From: Paenibacillus xylanilyticus
GTDB taxonomy: Bacteria > Bacillota > Bacilli > Paenibacillales > Paenibacillaceae
Assembly: GCF_013359935.1 (NCBI RefSeq)
Contig: NZ_JABMCB010000206.1
Span: 186,001-250,000, forward strand
Direction: 5' to 3'
DNA length: 64,000 nt
A model generated the notes under the pieces. It was not told where the DNA came from and did no database searches. It saw only the letters and a list, made by a program, of their open reading frames with translations. Shown piece after piece: positions 51,270-60,100 of the stretch (position 1 is its first letter; each line of letters opens with the position of its first letter). Made by a program: the position numbers and the translations under genes.

Positions 51270-53207
51270 ATGGCAGTTAACATTAAACTACCGGATGGTT
51301 CGGTACGTGAGTATGCCGATGGCAGCAGTATTGAGGACGTAGCAGCATCCATTAGCAGCGGATTGCGCAAAAACGCCGTAGCAGGCAAGCTGGATGGAAT
51401 CGTAGTTGACTTGTCCACCAAACTTCACGAAGGAGCCTTGGTGGAGATCGTAACTTTGGATTCACCAGAAGGACTTGAAGTGATGCGTCATAGTACAGCT
51501 CACTTGATGGCTCAAGCAGTGAAACGTTTATATGGTAACAAAGAGGTACGCCTCGGCATTGGCCCGGTCATCGAAGATGGTTTCTACTATGATATGGACC
51601 TCGAACACCCGCTCAATCCTGAAGATCTGCAAAAGATTGAGAAGGAAATGGAACGTATTGTGAACGAGAACTTGCCAATTGTGCGTAAGGAAGTTAGCCG
51701 CGAGGACGCGATCAAAACGTTCGAAGAAGTGGGCGATCCTTACAAACTTGAGTTGATTCGTGACTTGCCAGAAGACAGCGTGATCACTATTTATGAGCAA
51801 GGTGAATTCTTCGACTTGTGTCGTGGTCCTCACGTACCATCGACTAGCAAAATCAAAGTGTTCAAACTGATGAACGTTGCGGGTGCTTACTGGCGTGGAG
51901 ACAGCAAAAACAAAATGCTGCAGCGTATTTACGGTACAGCTTTTGTGAAAAAAGCTCAGTTGGATGAGCATTTGCACTTCCTCGAGGAAGCACGTAAACG
52001 GGATCACCGTAAGCTGGGTAAAGAACTTGAAATGTTCACATTCTCCCAACTGGTTGGACAAGGTCTGCCAATCTGGCTGCCAAACGGAGCCAAACTCCGT
52101 CGTACGTTGGAACGTTACATTGTGGATTTGGAAGAAAGCCTTGGATACCAGCACGTGTACACACCAGTTCTCGGTAATGTGGAATTGTACAAAACGTCTG
52201 GACACTGGGAGCACTATCAAGAAGACATGTTCCCGAAAATGGTTATGGATAACGAGGAACTCGTTCTCCGTCCAATGAACTGCCCGCACCATATGATGGT
52301 GTACAAGTCCAGTATGCACAGCTACCGTGACCTGCCGATTCGGATTGCCGAGCTTGGCATGATGCACCGGTACGAGATGTCTGGTGCTCTGACAGGTCTG
52401 CACCGTGTTCGTGCGATGACCTTGAACGACTCACACATTTTCTGTCGTCCGGATCAGATCAAGGAAGAATTCGCTCGTGTTATTGAATTGATCCAAACGG
52501 TTTACAAGGATTTTGGTATTCATGAATATCGTTTCCGTCTGTCTTACCGTGATCCGCAGGATACCGAGAAATATTTCCAGAACGATGAGATGTGGGAAAT
52601 GTCCCAGCGTATGCTGCGTGAAGTTGTGGAAGAACTTAACTTACCTTTCTATGAAGCAGAAGGTGAGGCAGCGTTCTATGGTCCAAAACTCGACGTGCAG
52701 ATCAAAACAGCACTGGGCAAGGAGGAAACGTTGTCCACAGTACAACTGGACTTCCTGCTGCCAGAACGCTTCGAACTGGAATACGTGGGAGATGACGGAC
52801 AGAAACATCGTCCGGTCGTTATCCACCGCGGCGTAATCAGTACGATGGAACGTTTCACTGCATTCTTGCTGGAGAACTTTGCGGGCGCATTCCCGCTGTG
52901 GCTTTCCCCAGTTCAGGCAAAAGTCATTCCGGTATCCGGAAACTTCGACGATTACGCACGCGAAGTGGAAGCAAAACTGAAACGTGCTGGAATTTCGGCT
53001 GAAGCTGATCTGCGGAACGAGAAGCTCGGATATAAAATCCGTGAGGCACAGCTTGAGAAAATGCCTTATATGTTTGTCGTTGGTGAGAATGAACGCAGTG
53101 CTGAATCGGTATCCGTGCGTAAACGCGGAGAAGGAGATCTCGGCATGAAACCGGTAGACGAAATCGTAGCTCAATTGAAAGAAGAAATTAGCACACGCTT
53201 AGTATAA
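51270..53207 (+). CDS. thrS: Threonine--tRNA ligase
   Basis: 645 residues, the usual length. Domains: TGS (1-63, VNIKLPDGSVREYADG), the second additional domain used for editing (HSTAHLMAQAVKRLYG, FFDLCRGPHVPST), class II core with MNCPHHMMVYKS (zinc Cys) and RYEMSGALTGLHRVR, and an anticodon-binding end (VSVRKRGEGDLG). It charges tRNA-Thr and removes serine. ATG 51270 is ten bases from AGGAGG; ATG 51261 abuts it. It is controlled by the T-box. Confidence 0.98.
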   Translation: MAVNIKLPDGSVREYADGSSIEDVAASISSGLRKNAVAGKLDGIVVDLSTKLHEGALVEIVTLDSPEGLEVMRHSTAHLMAQAVKRLYGNKEVRLGIGPVIEDGFYYDMDLEHPLNPEDLQKIEKEMERIVNENLPIVRKEVSREDAIKTFEEVGDPYKLELIRDLPEDSVITIYEQGEFFDLCRGPHVPSTSKIKVFKLMNVAGAYWRGDSKNKMLQRIYGTAFVKKAQLDEHLHFLEEARKRDHRKLGKELEMFTFSQLVGQGLPIWLPNGAKLRRTLERYIVDLEESLGYQHVYTPVLGNVELYKTSGHWEHYQEDMFPKMVMDNEELVLRPMNCPHHMMVYKSSMHSYRDLPIRIAELGMMHRYEMSGALTGLHRVRAMTLNDSHIFCRPDQIKEEFARVIELIQTVYKDFGIHEYRFRLSYRDPQDTEKYFQNDEMWEMSQRMLREVVEELNLPFYEAEGEAAFYGPKLDVQIKTALGKEETLSTVQLDFLLPERFELEYVGDDGQKHRPVVIHRGVISTMERFTAFLLENFAGAFPLWLSPVQAKVIPVSGNFDDYAREVEAKLKRAGISAEADLRNEKLGYKIREAQLEKMPYMFVVGENERSAESVSVRKRGEGDLGMKPVDEIVAQLKEEISTRLV

Positions 53208-53224
53208 GTATACGTTTTGATTGA

Positions 53225-53267
53225 AGGCCGTCTGGAACATGGGTATTACACCATGTGCAGGCGGTTT
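53225..53267 (+). terminator. Terminator of thrS
   Basis: CCGTCTG-G-AACATGG...ACCATGT-G-CAGGCGG then five T. Confidence 0.8.
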
Positions 53268-53364
53268 TTCGCTGTCGTCCCTTTACTGAAAACACCTGTG
53301 ATCGGCCATGTGTATAACAACTTTGTTTTTTGGAAAACCTTTGCAGTAAGGGGGAGGTTTTCAA

Positions 53365-54150
53365 ATGAAAAAGCAGTACACAATGACAACAAAACTTTTA
53401 CGGGTTCTGATCTCAAGTTGTGCCGTATTCATCGGATTAATCTTAACTTGGAATCAGGCAGGGGCGTATACATTCGAAGAGGAAAGCGCAGTGCTGCATG
53501 TGGACAAACGGCAGAGCGTATTATCAACAACAGCGGGGCATATTGGAAATCAGCGTGAGCGATCCATCCACGATTATGAATACAGTGATCAGGCACAGGT
53601 CACGACAATGGTCTATATGGCTTTATTGTGGTCACCACAGCCCATTGTCATTCCGAAGCCCGAGGTCCCAGGCAAGCAGGTGGTACTGGATCCTTCAATG
53701 CCTGTCATGGCACCACGTTCGGAACAGGTGCTGGGAACTCAGAAAGTAACAGCGACTGGTTATACGGCAGGTGTGGAGTCAACAGGAAAAGGACCAAAGC
53801 ATCCTCAATATGGAATTACTTACTCAGGAGTGAAGGTGCGAAGAGACAAGGAGACGGTGTCAACCATTGCAGCCGATCCCAAATTGTTTCCTCTGGGTTC
53901 CATTCTCTACATTCCCGGATATGGTTACGGCATTGTTGCGGATACAGGTTCAGCCATTAAGGGCAATAAAATTGATCTTTATTTTCCGACAACGAAGCAA
54001 GTATATAAGGAATGGGGCAAAAAGGACGTCGAGGTACAGGTGATCAAACAGGGTGACGGAAAATGCACGGAAAAGATGCTGGATGAGTTGTCCGAAGCGA
54101 TCGATGTATATAAATCCGTGCCGGATTCGTGGTTGGACAAAGCCGTTTAA
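53365..54150 (+). CDS. Exported 3D-domain protein (YuiC-like, putative murein-cutting)
   Basis: 261 residues. A signal peptide or anchor at about 10-30 (VLISSCAVFIGLILTW) is followed by about 110 residues without known motif. The C-terminal 3D domain reads KVTATGYTAGVESTGKGP, AADPKLFPLGSILYIPGYGY and VADTGSAIKGNKIDLYF, with the Asp residues that name the domain. It has the double-psi fold of lytic transglycosylases such as MltA. It probably trims peptidoglycan in stationary phase or spore revival. The start follows AAGGGGGAGG. It is alone, 160 bases after thrS. Confidence 0.88.
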   Translation: MKKQYTMTTKLLRVLISSCAVFIGLILTWNQAGAYTFEEESAVLHVDKRQSVLSTTAGHIGNQRERSIHDYEYSDQAQVTTMVYMALLWSPQPIVIPKPEVPGKQVVLDPSMPVMAPRSEQVLGTQKVTATGYTAGVESTGKGPKHPQYGITYSGVKVRRDKETVSTIAADPKLFPLGSILYIPGYGYGIVADTGSAIKGNKIDLYFPTTKQVYKEWGKKDVEVQVIKQGDGKCTEKMLDELSEAIDVYKSVPDSWLDKAV

Positions 54151-54263
54151 TTTGGCATGTTAAAGGATGAATAACTAAAGTGCTCTCTTCACATAATACT
54201 GACTGGGGACGAACCCCGCGCAGCAGCAGTGCAGCGTAAATATGAAGAGAGAGGTGATTCGTT

Positions 54264-54482
54264 GTGGCTAAAAGAACACAAGGACAAGGGTACCAAACGC
54301 CGAACGAGAAGTACAATGCTGAGTTTGGACAAGAAACTGCGGCAAGCAAAGTGAAGCAATCCGAGCAAAATAAAGTACAAGAAAATTTCCAAACACCTGA
54401 TGAAAAATACAATGCAGAGTTCGGTGTAGAAAACACTGGACAAACAGGCCAAACCGGCCGCGCAGGTAAATTCCAGAAATAA
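54264..54482 (+). CDS. Gamma-type small acid-soluble spore protein
   Basis: 72 residues. Two repeats, QTPNEKYNAEFGQE and QTPDEKYNAEFGVE, match the gamma-SASP layout, with protease cutting expected inside each EFG block. It is Gln/Asn/Lys-rich with no Trp or Cys. Gamma-SASPs store amino acids for germination and do not coat DNA. GTG 54264 follows GAGAGGTGATTC. Expression from the forespore sigma factor is expected. A terminator follows. Confidence 0.9.
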   Translation: MAKRTQGQGYQTPNEKYNAEFGQETAASKVKQSEQNKVQENFQTPDEKYNAEFGVENTGQTGQTGRAGKFQK

Positions 54483-54496
54483 ATAGAAATATTCAC

Positions 54497-54528
54497 CACC
54501 CTGGAGCTAATGCTCCAGGGTGTTTTAT
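54497..54528 (+). terminator. Terminator of the SASP gene
   Basis: ACCCTGGAGC, loop TAAT, GCTCCAGGGT then T-rich sequence. Confidence 0.85.
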
Positions 54529-54660
54529 TTTTGATCCATTTACATAAATATCCTCACGCCTCAGTCTCGAGACCGAGATGAATTCCATCTGCCGCCGCTG
54601 TTAACGAACACTCCTCTGAGGTACACTGGATACAGAATACAGACGAAGGAGACATGAGCG

Positions 54661-55698
54661 ATGAAACGATCTACGCGGGACCGCTGGTGGGTTGGTATAC
54701 CTCTGATTGCGATTGGCGCAATCATTTTGTTTCGGCAATTGGGTTATGACATTGATATAGGATATATATTCAGAACATATTGGCCGTTGTTTTTGATCTG
54801 GTGGGGGGTAAAAGGAGTGACCGAAATCCGGCGCAATGGCGGGTACGCATTCATTGGCCCTGTCATTGTGCTGGCTATAGGTGGGTACTTTCTGTCACGT
54901 AACCTGGGCTGGATCAACTACTCCATGGGTGAGTTCATCCGGTATCTCATTCCAATCATGTTGATTGGGGGCGGATTGTTTGTCCTGATCGGACCACGTC
55001 GCCGTGATCGCAAACATCAAGACAAAATGCAGCCACCCCCACCGCCTGAACCATACAAGCCGTTGTCTTCGGAGGATTTAGAGATGCCTTCATCTTTTGA
55101 TGAACAATTCGAGAAGACTTTTGGCAAGCCGAAACAGCAGGAGAAGAAAGATAATCCCTTTGACTCATACTCGACTGGCCCTGAAGGTGAATCGCATCAC
55201 GGACATCAGCATAAGAAAAAGCATCATTCTCATTCTCATGGACCGGATGGTAACGGGTATGGAAACCACTATGGTGATGGCGGATACGGTAGTGAATATG
55301 AAGATTACGGCAACAGAAATACCATTAACAAATCAGCATTTATCGGTGACCTCTACATGGGACAGGAAGTGTTCTCCCTTAAACCAATGAATATCTCGGC
55401 GTTTATCGGCGACACGGTTATTGACTTGACGAAAGCGCAAATCCCTTATGGCGAGACCAAGATCAACATTTCCTCTTTTATTGGGGATGTGAAAGTATTT
55501 GTGCCGGAAGATATGGATCTGGGTGTAACCGTCACTACTAACTCGTTTATTGGAGATATGTCGCTGTTGAACCAAAAACGGGGTGGGTTTCTAAGCAGCG
55601 CTCAGGCTGAAACTTCTCATTACCGCGAAGCAGGAAAAAAGGTACGGATCGTTGTAAGTGTATTTATCGGAGATGTCAAAGTAAATAAGGTGGGTTAA
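54661..55698 (+). CDS. liaF: LiaF-like envelope-stress regulator with His-rich insert
   Basis: 345 residues. Four membrane helices lie in the first 115. A charged linker follows, with an unusual His-rich part (about residues 177-200, alternating HH/HSH) and a Gly/Tyr-rich part (to about 220). The C-terminal beta-helix is formed by SAFIGD-type repeats (SAFIGDLYMG, SAFIGDTVIDL, SSFIGDVKVF, NSFIGDMSLL, SVFIGDVKVN), which are diagnostic of LiaF. LiaF holds the LiaS kinase off until cell-wall antibiotics act. ATG 54661 has AAGGAGA eight bases upstream. liaS follows after three bases. Confidence 0.92.
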   Translation: MKRSTRDRWWVGIPLIAIGAIILFRQLGYDIDIGYIFRTYWPLFLIWWGVKGVTEIRRNGGYAFIGPVIVLAIGGYFLSRNLGWINYSMGEFIRYLIPIMLIGGGLFVLIGPRRRDRKHQDKMQPPPPPEPYKPLSSEDLEMPSSFDEQFEKTFGKPKQQEKKDNPFDSYSTGPEGESHHGHQHKKKHHSHSHGPDGNGYGNHYGDGGYGSEYEDYGNRNTINKSAFIGDLYMGQEVFSLKPMNISAFIGDTVIDLTKAQIPYGETKINISSFIGDVKVFVPEDMDLGVTVTTNSFIGDMSLLNQKRGGFLSSAQAETSHYREAGKKVRIVVSVFIGDVKVNKVG

Positions 55699-55701
55699 CA
55701 C

Positions 55702-56739
55702 ATGATTCGAACGATTCTCAAGGCCAACAAGTGGGAGCTGATGATGTATTTTGCCCTGACCGGGCTAATTACTCTAGGCGGATTCTACTTGCTGTACGGA
55801 GAGGTGCTGATGGGTACGGGGCGCCAGCGCGCATGGACGTATGCTGCTGTGGTCGTGCTGGCAACCGTAATTACCGGATATATTGCTGCTCTGCGGCTTC
55901 AGCGCAAAATTGATCTTCTGGATCTGAATATGCTTAAAGTATCCAAGGGTAACCTGGCGGTTCGCATGCCTGAGGCAGATGATGCCTCGTTCGGCAGAGT
56001 ATACCAGGAGTTCAATGTCATGATGGATTCGATTGAGAAAAAAATGAGACTGCTCCAGCGCCTGGGGGAGCAGGAAGTAATTGAGAAAGAACAAGCTTCC
56101 GAACGTGCCGTGCTTGAAGAACGCAGACGGATGGCGAGGGATCTGCATGATACGGTTAGCCAGCAGCTGTTCGCCATGCACATGTCTGCCTCATCCTTGC
56201 CACGGTTATTAGAGATGAATCCGGAACACGGGCAAAAGGTGCTTGACCAGTTAATCCAGATGTCGCATATTGCACAGCGGCAGATGCGTGGTTTGATTGC
56301 GCAGCTTCGTCCGGTAGAACTCGAAGGAAGGAATCTCGCTGAGGCGCTGGACAGCTGGTTTCCGGATTATTGCAGACAGAATGGATTAAAAGGCGTGAAG
56401 GAGCTGGAACTGGATGGCGGAGTCTCGGACGCCATCGAGCACCAGCTGTTTCTTGTTATTCAAGAGGCTGTTGCCAATGTGGTTAAACATGCGGAGGCTG
56501 GGCTTGTGAGTCTGTCCATCCGGGAAAGTGAACATCAGATCAGCATGAGCATTAGTGATGACGGTCAGGGCTTCATGCAGCAAACTGAGCGGCCGGGGTC
56601 CTATGGATTGTCCACCATGCGTGAGCGGGCAGAGAAGCTTGGCGGGCAGGTCCAGATTATATCGAAACCGGGAGCGGGAACGACAGTACGGGTGCTTATC
56701 CCGAAATTCCCGAATGAACCAGAGGGGGAAACGGAATGA
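55702..56739 (+). CDS. liaS: LiaS-like sensor histidine kinase
   Basis: 345 residues. Two membrane spans with a very short outside loop (ALTGLITLGGFYLLYG and YAAVVVLATVITGYIAAL), a HAMP domain, then the HisKA_3 helix with phospho-acceptor His149 in MARDLHDTVSQQLFAMH. The ATPase has VIQEAVANVVKHAEA, DDGQGF and GSYGLSTMRERAEKLGG. The NarL-type kinase with a nearly absent sensor loop is the class of intramembrane-sensing kinases. It should phosphorylate LiaR. It overlaps liaR by ATGA. Confidence 0.92.
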   Translation: MIRTILKANKWELMMYFALTGLITLGGFYLLYGEVLMGTGRQRAWTYAAVVVLATVITGYIAALRLQRKIDLLDLNMLKVSKGNLAVRMPEADDASFGRVYQEFNVMMDSIEKKMRLLQRLGEQEVIEKEQASERAVLEERRRMARDLHDTVSQQLFAMHMSASSLPRLLEMNPEHGQKVLDQLIQMSHIAQRQMRGLIAQLRPVELEGRNLAEALDSWFPDYCRQNGLKGVKELELDGGVSDAIEHQLFLVIQEAVANVVKHAEAGLVSLSIRESEHQISMSISDDGQGFMQQTERPGSYGLSTMRERAEKLGGQVQIISKPGAGTTVRVLIPKFPNEPEGETE

Positions 56740-57398
56740 ACGGAAAAGTGAATGTAATGATTGTAGATGACCATGATATGGTGAGAATGGGTTTGAAAAC
56801 GTATCTTATGCTTGAGCCCACATTTCATGTGATGGGAGAAGCGGGTAATGGACAGGACGCGCTTAACCAGCTGCGCAAGCTGAATAAGGAAGAGATGCCG
56901 GATCTCATTTTGATGGATCTGATGATGCCTGTCATGAACGGTGCTGAGGCTACGCAAGCCATCATGGGTGAATTTCCAGGGTCCAAGATTGTGATGTTGA
57001 CCAGCTTCCTCGAAGACGATCTGGTCGTGCAGGCCATTGAAGCGGGAGCCGTCAGCTATGTCCTGAAGACCGTATCCGCTGAAGAATTGATCTATGCTCT
57101 TCAGGGAGCCTATCGGGGAATGCCCGTGATGACAGGGGACGTGTCCCAGGCTTTGACCCGTGGCATCAGGCAGCGCACAGCAAGAGAGAGCGAATCTGGT
57201 CTGACCGAACGGGAGAAGGAAGTCCTTTTATTGATTGCAGAAGGCAAAACCAACAAAGATATCGGAGAAGAACTACATATAAGTATCAAAACCGTCAAAA
57301 CACATGTAAGCAACCTGCTCATGAAGTGTGAAATGGATGATCGAACACAACTGGCTATTTATGCTCATCGTCAGGGTTGGGTGAAGAACAAGGGTTAA
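56736..57398 (+). CDS. liaR: LiaR-like response regulator
   Basis: 220 residues. A receiver domain with acidic pocket DDHD (11-14), phospho-acceptor Asp61 and Lys in YVLKTVS is followed by a LuxR-type helix-turn-helix (GLTEREKEVLLLIAEGKTNKDIGEELHISIKTVKTH). It is the output of the LiaFSR system. No liaIH-like target operon is in the window, but htrA follows 147 bases downstream and could be a target. That link is inference. Confidence 0.93.
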   Translation: MNGKVNVMIVDDHDMVRMGLKTYLMLEPTFHVMGEAGNGQDALNQLRKLNKEEMPDLILMDLMMPVMNGAEATQAIMGEFPGSKIVMLTSFLEDDLVVQAIEAGAVSYVLKTVSAEELIYALQGAYRGMPVMTGDVSQALTRGIRQRTARESESGLTEREKEVLLLIAEGKTNKDIGEELHISIKTVKTHVSNLLMKCEMDDRTQLAIYAHRQGWVKNKG

Positions 57399-57545
57399 AA
57401 TGCTGATTTAACGGGAAAAATGTTCTATTATTGCGTGCTTTTATCTCCTTTTTAATTGTTTTTAAGGTACGGTTAAGGTTTAAAGTACAAAATAAGGACA
57501 GTTAAAGAATATCTCTTGCGAAGAAGAGATTGGGAGGTAGAAAGC

Positions 57546-59222
57546 ATGGACGAACGTAATTACAGACCGAACCGTCAAGACGAGGAAAATCAAACAAAAC
57601 AAGCGGAGAACCGCAATTCATCCGGAACGGACGAATCCTCCTACTATTATTCTTATGGACCTTTTCAGTCCGTGAATCAGGAAGATACAGCAAGCAGTCA
57701 TGTGAATCATAACGACCGTGAAGAAGGCGACGTACAGATTACGAGACCGGAGCCTGTTAAGCCGCTTCCGATGTATTACAACAATGGATCAACGGACCAG
57801 GCTAGCCGCAGCAACGGAGACAGCGGTAACGGTTCTGGTAACGGCGGAGATAGCGGAAATGGTGGCAAAAACGGCAATGGAAACTGGAATTATAACAATC
57901 GCAAGCCGCGTTCCTCGGTCAGATCACTTTTGTTCTCTTTTATCGCGGGGATGCTGGTCATTACGGTATTAATGTACACGGCAGACCGCACGAACATGTT
58001 CACACCACAGGAAGCGTTGACAAGTGCAGAAAATCAAAGCACAGCCAAGGAATCAACTTCTACGAATACGGGCAGCAGCAACAATGTAACAGCATCGCTC
58101 CTGCCAACGGGCAAAGAGGATGTGTCTTCCGTAGTCACGAGCACAAGTCCTGCGGTTGTCAAAATTGAAACGCTGGCTACACAATCCACACGCAGTGGAA
58201 GTCAAGGTGGATCGACGATGAGTGATCCGTTGTACCAATACTTCTTCGGTAATGGAAGCAATGGGGGCAATCAAGGGCAAAGCGAACAGCAGCAACAAGG
58301 AAGCAATCAACTTGTTCCTCTGGGTATCGGTTCCGGATTTATCTTTGACAAAGAAGGATATATCCTGACGAACCAGCACGTTATCCAGGGAGCAGATGTC
58401 ATTCAGGTTACACTGGAGAACAACAGCAAACCATACGAAGCCAAACTGCTTGGAAGCAGCTTCGATCTGGACCTTGCTGTATTGAAAATCGAGAAAAACA
58501 GCGGTGACGAAGATTTCCCTGTTGCTCCGCTTGGCGACTCGAACAGCACACAAGTTGGTGAATGGCTCGTTGCCATCGGTAACCCCGAAGGATTCGAACA
58601 TACCGTTACTGCAGGTGTACTGAGTGCCAAAGAACGTACGATTAGCATTCCGGACGAAGAAACAGGCAAAACTCGCGAATACAGCCACCTGCTGCAAACC
58701 GATGCATCCATTAATCCGGGTAACTCGGGTGGTCCGCTGCTTAACCTCAATGGTGAAGTCATTGGTATGAACGTTGCCGTTAGCGCTGATGCGCAAGGTA
58801 TCGGGTTTGCCATCCCTTCGACTGTGATCTCGGATGCAGTGAAATATTTGAAAGAAAACAAAGAGGTTCCAAAAGAGCCTGTACCGTTCATTGGTGCATC
58901 TCTGATGGCTCTGACGCCAGAAGTGGCGAAACAAATGGGAACAGATATCACTGAAGGTTCTGTCGTAGCCAGCACCATCTATCAATCTCCGGCATACCAA
59001 GCCGATCTGCGTGCCTATGATATTATCACTGGTGCGAATGGAACAGCCTACAGCACAAGCCAAGACCTGATTGATTTCATCAAAACGCAGGAGATCGGCA
59101 GCGAAGTCACACTGAATGTTGTTCGTGATGGCAAGAAGATGGATATCAAAATTAAAATTGGCAACAAAAACGATTATGATACTTCACAAACATCTGAACA
59201 ACAGCAGCAAACACAACCATAA
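57546..59222 (+). CDS. htrA: HtrA/DegP-family membrane-anchored serine protease
   Basis: 558 residues. A cytoplasmic tail of about 120 residues is rich in Asn, Gly and Ser (about 90-115). One membrane helix (LLFSFIAGMLVITVLMYTA) follows. The trypsin-like domain has a triad of His278 (NQHVIQG), Asp309 (FDLDLAVLK) and Ser394 (NPGNSGGPL). A Gln/Asn-rich loop sits near 235-255. One PDZ domain ends the protein. It degrades or refolds misfolded exported proteins outside the membrane. ATG 57546 follows GGGAGGTAGAAAGC. The neighbours liaFSR and an OmpR-type pair fit envelope stress. Confidence 0.95.
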   Translation: MDERNYRPNRQDEENQTKQAENRNSSGTDESSYYYSYGPFQSVNQEDTASSHVNHNDREEGDVQITRPEPVKPLPMYYNNGSTDQASRSNGDSGNGSGNGGDSGNGGKNGNGNWNYNNRKPRSSVRSLLFSFIAGMLVITVLMYTADRTNMFTPQEALTSAENQSTAKESTSTNTGSSNNVTASLLPTGKEDVSSVVTSTSPAVVKIETLATQSTRSGSQGGSTMSDPLYQYFFGNGSNGGNQGQSEQQQQGSNQLVPLGIGSGFIFDKEGYILTNQHVIQGADVIQVTLENNSKPYEAKLLGSSFDLDLAVLKIEKNSGDEDFPVAPLGDSNSTQVGEWLVAIGNPEGFEHTVTAGVLSAKERTISIPDEETGKTREYSHLLQTDASINPGNSGGPLLNLNGEVIGMNVAVSADAQGIGFAIPSTVISDAVKYLKENKEVPKEPVPFIGASLMALTPEVAKQMGTDITEGSVVASTIYQSPAYQADLRAYDIITGANGTAYSTSQDLIDFIKTQEIGSEVTLNVVRDGKKMDIKIKIGNKNDYDTSQTSEQQQQTQP

Positions 59223-59249
59223 TTAAGAGTGGTAATCAGAAGGTTCAAA

Positions 59250-59286
59250 AGAGCGGAAGGGTTTGAGGGCCCTTTCGCTTTTTTTG
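59250..59286 (+). terminator. Terminator of htrA
   Basis: AGCG-GAAGGG...CCCTTTCGCT around a short loop, then seven T. Confidence 0.8.
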
Positions 59287-59409
59287 TCCCACATGAGACG
59301 GATGTTGAAGATGACTGGAAGAGGTGAACAGCAAAAACCGTTTCAAGATGCAGATTGTGCTAGTGCCTGTTACAATGGGAATAAAACGTGAGGATAAAGG
59401 AGAAAGACC

Positions 59410-60099
59410 ATGCGCTCAACTATATTGATTGTCGATGATGATGAAAAAATCGTGTCCATGCTCCGCCGGGGGCTGGCATTTGAAGGTTATGAGGTGCAGA
59501 CAGCCTCCAACGGGGCTGAAGGCCTCAGTAAACTGATGGATAAGGAACCGGATGTGGTGGTGCTGGATGTCATGATGCCCCAAATCGATGGATTTGAGGT
59601 ATGCCGCAGATTAAGAGAAGCGGGCAGCAAGGTGCCTGTACTGATGTTAACAGCCAAGGATGAGGTTCAGAGCCGGGTTACCGGGCTGGATACAGGCGCG
59701 GACGATTATTTGGTAAAACCATTCGCACTCGAAGAATTGCTGGCACGCGTACGCGCATTATTGCGCCGCAAATCGGACATCGCAGATACGCCGGACAACC
59801 GGCTTGTGTATGAAGACATCATTCTCGACAACGATTCTCGCGAGGTAATGCGTGACGGACAGCGTCTTGAACTGACAGCCAAGGAATTCGAATTATTGAA
59901 TTTATTTATGCAAAATCCAAAAAGAGTGCTCTCTCGTGATCTGATCATGGATAAAATCTGGGGCTATGACTACAGCGGAGAGTCCAATGTTCTGGAAGTA
60001 TATATTGCAATGCTCCGGCAAAAAACGGAAGAGTATGGAGGTAAACGCTTAATCCAGACGATTCGTGGAGCGGGTTATATTCTGAGAGGTGACTCCTGA
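59410..60099 (+). CDS. OmpR-family response regulator
   Basis: 229 residues. The receiver has DDDEK (9-13), phospho-acceptor Asp53 (VLDVMMPQIDG) and Lys in DDYLVKPFALEEL. The C-terminal winged helix has RLELTAKEFELLNLFMQNP and NVLEVYIAMLRQKTE. It is coupled to the kinase gene that starts two bases after its stop. The pairing with htrA upstream resembles MprAB-PepD and CssRS-HtrA, which sense secretion or envelope stress, so control of htrA is a reasonable guess. The ATG follows AAAGGAGAAAGACC. Confidence 0.93.
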   Translation: MRSTILIVDDDEKIVSMLRRGLAFEGYEVQTASNGAEGLSKLMDKEPDVVVLDVMMPQIDGFEVCRRLREAGSKVPVLMLTAKDEVQSRVTGLDTGADDYLVKPFALEELLARVRALLRRKSDIADTPDNRLVYEDIILDNDSREVMRDGQRLELTAKEFELLNLFMQNPKRVLSRDLIMDKIWGYDYSGESNVLEVYIAMLRQKTEEYGGKRLIQTIRGAGYILRGDS

Positions 60100-60100
60100 C

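Noticed and set aside
53217..53558. Open frame after thrS
   Set aside because: It passes through the thrS terminator and overlaps the start of the 3D-domain gene in another frame; no motif.
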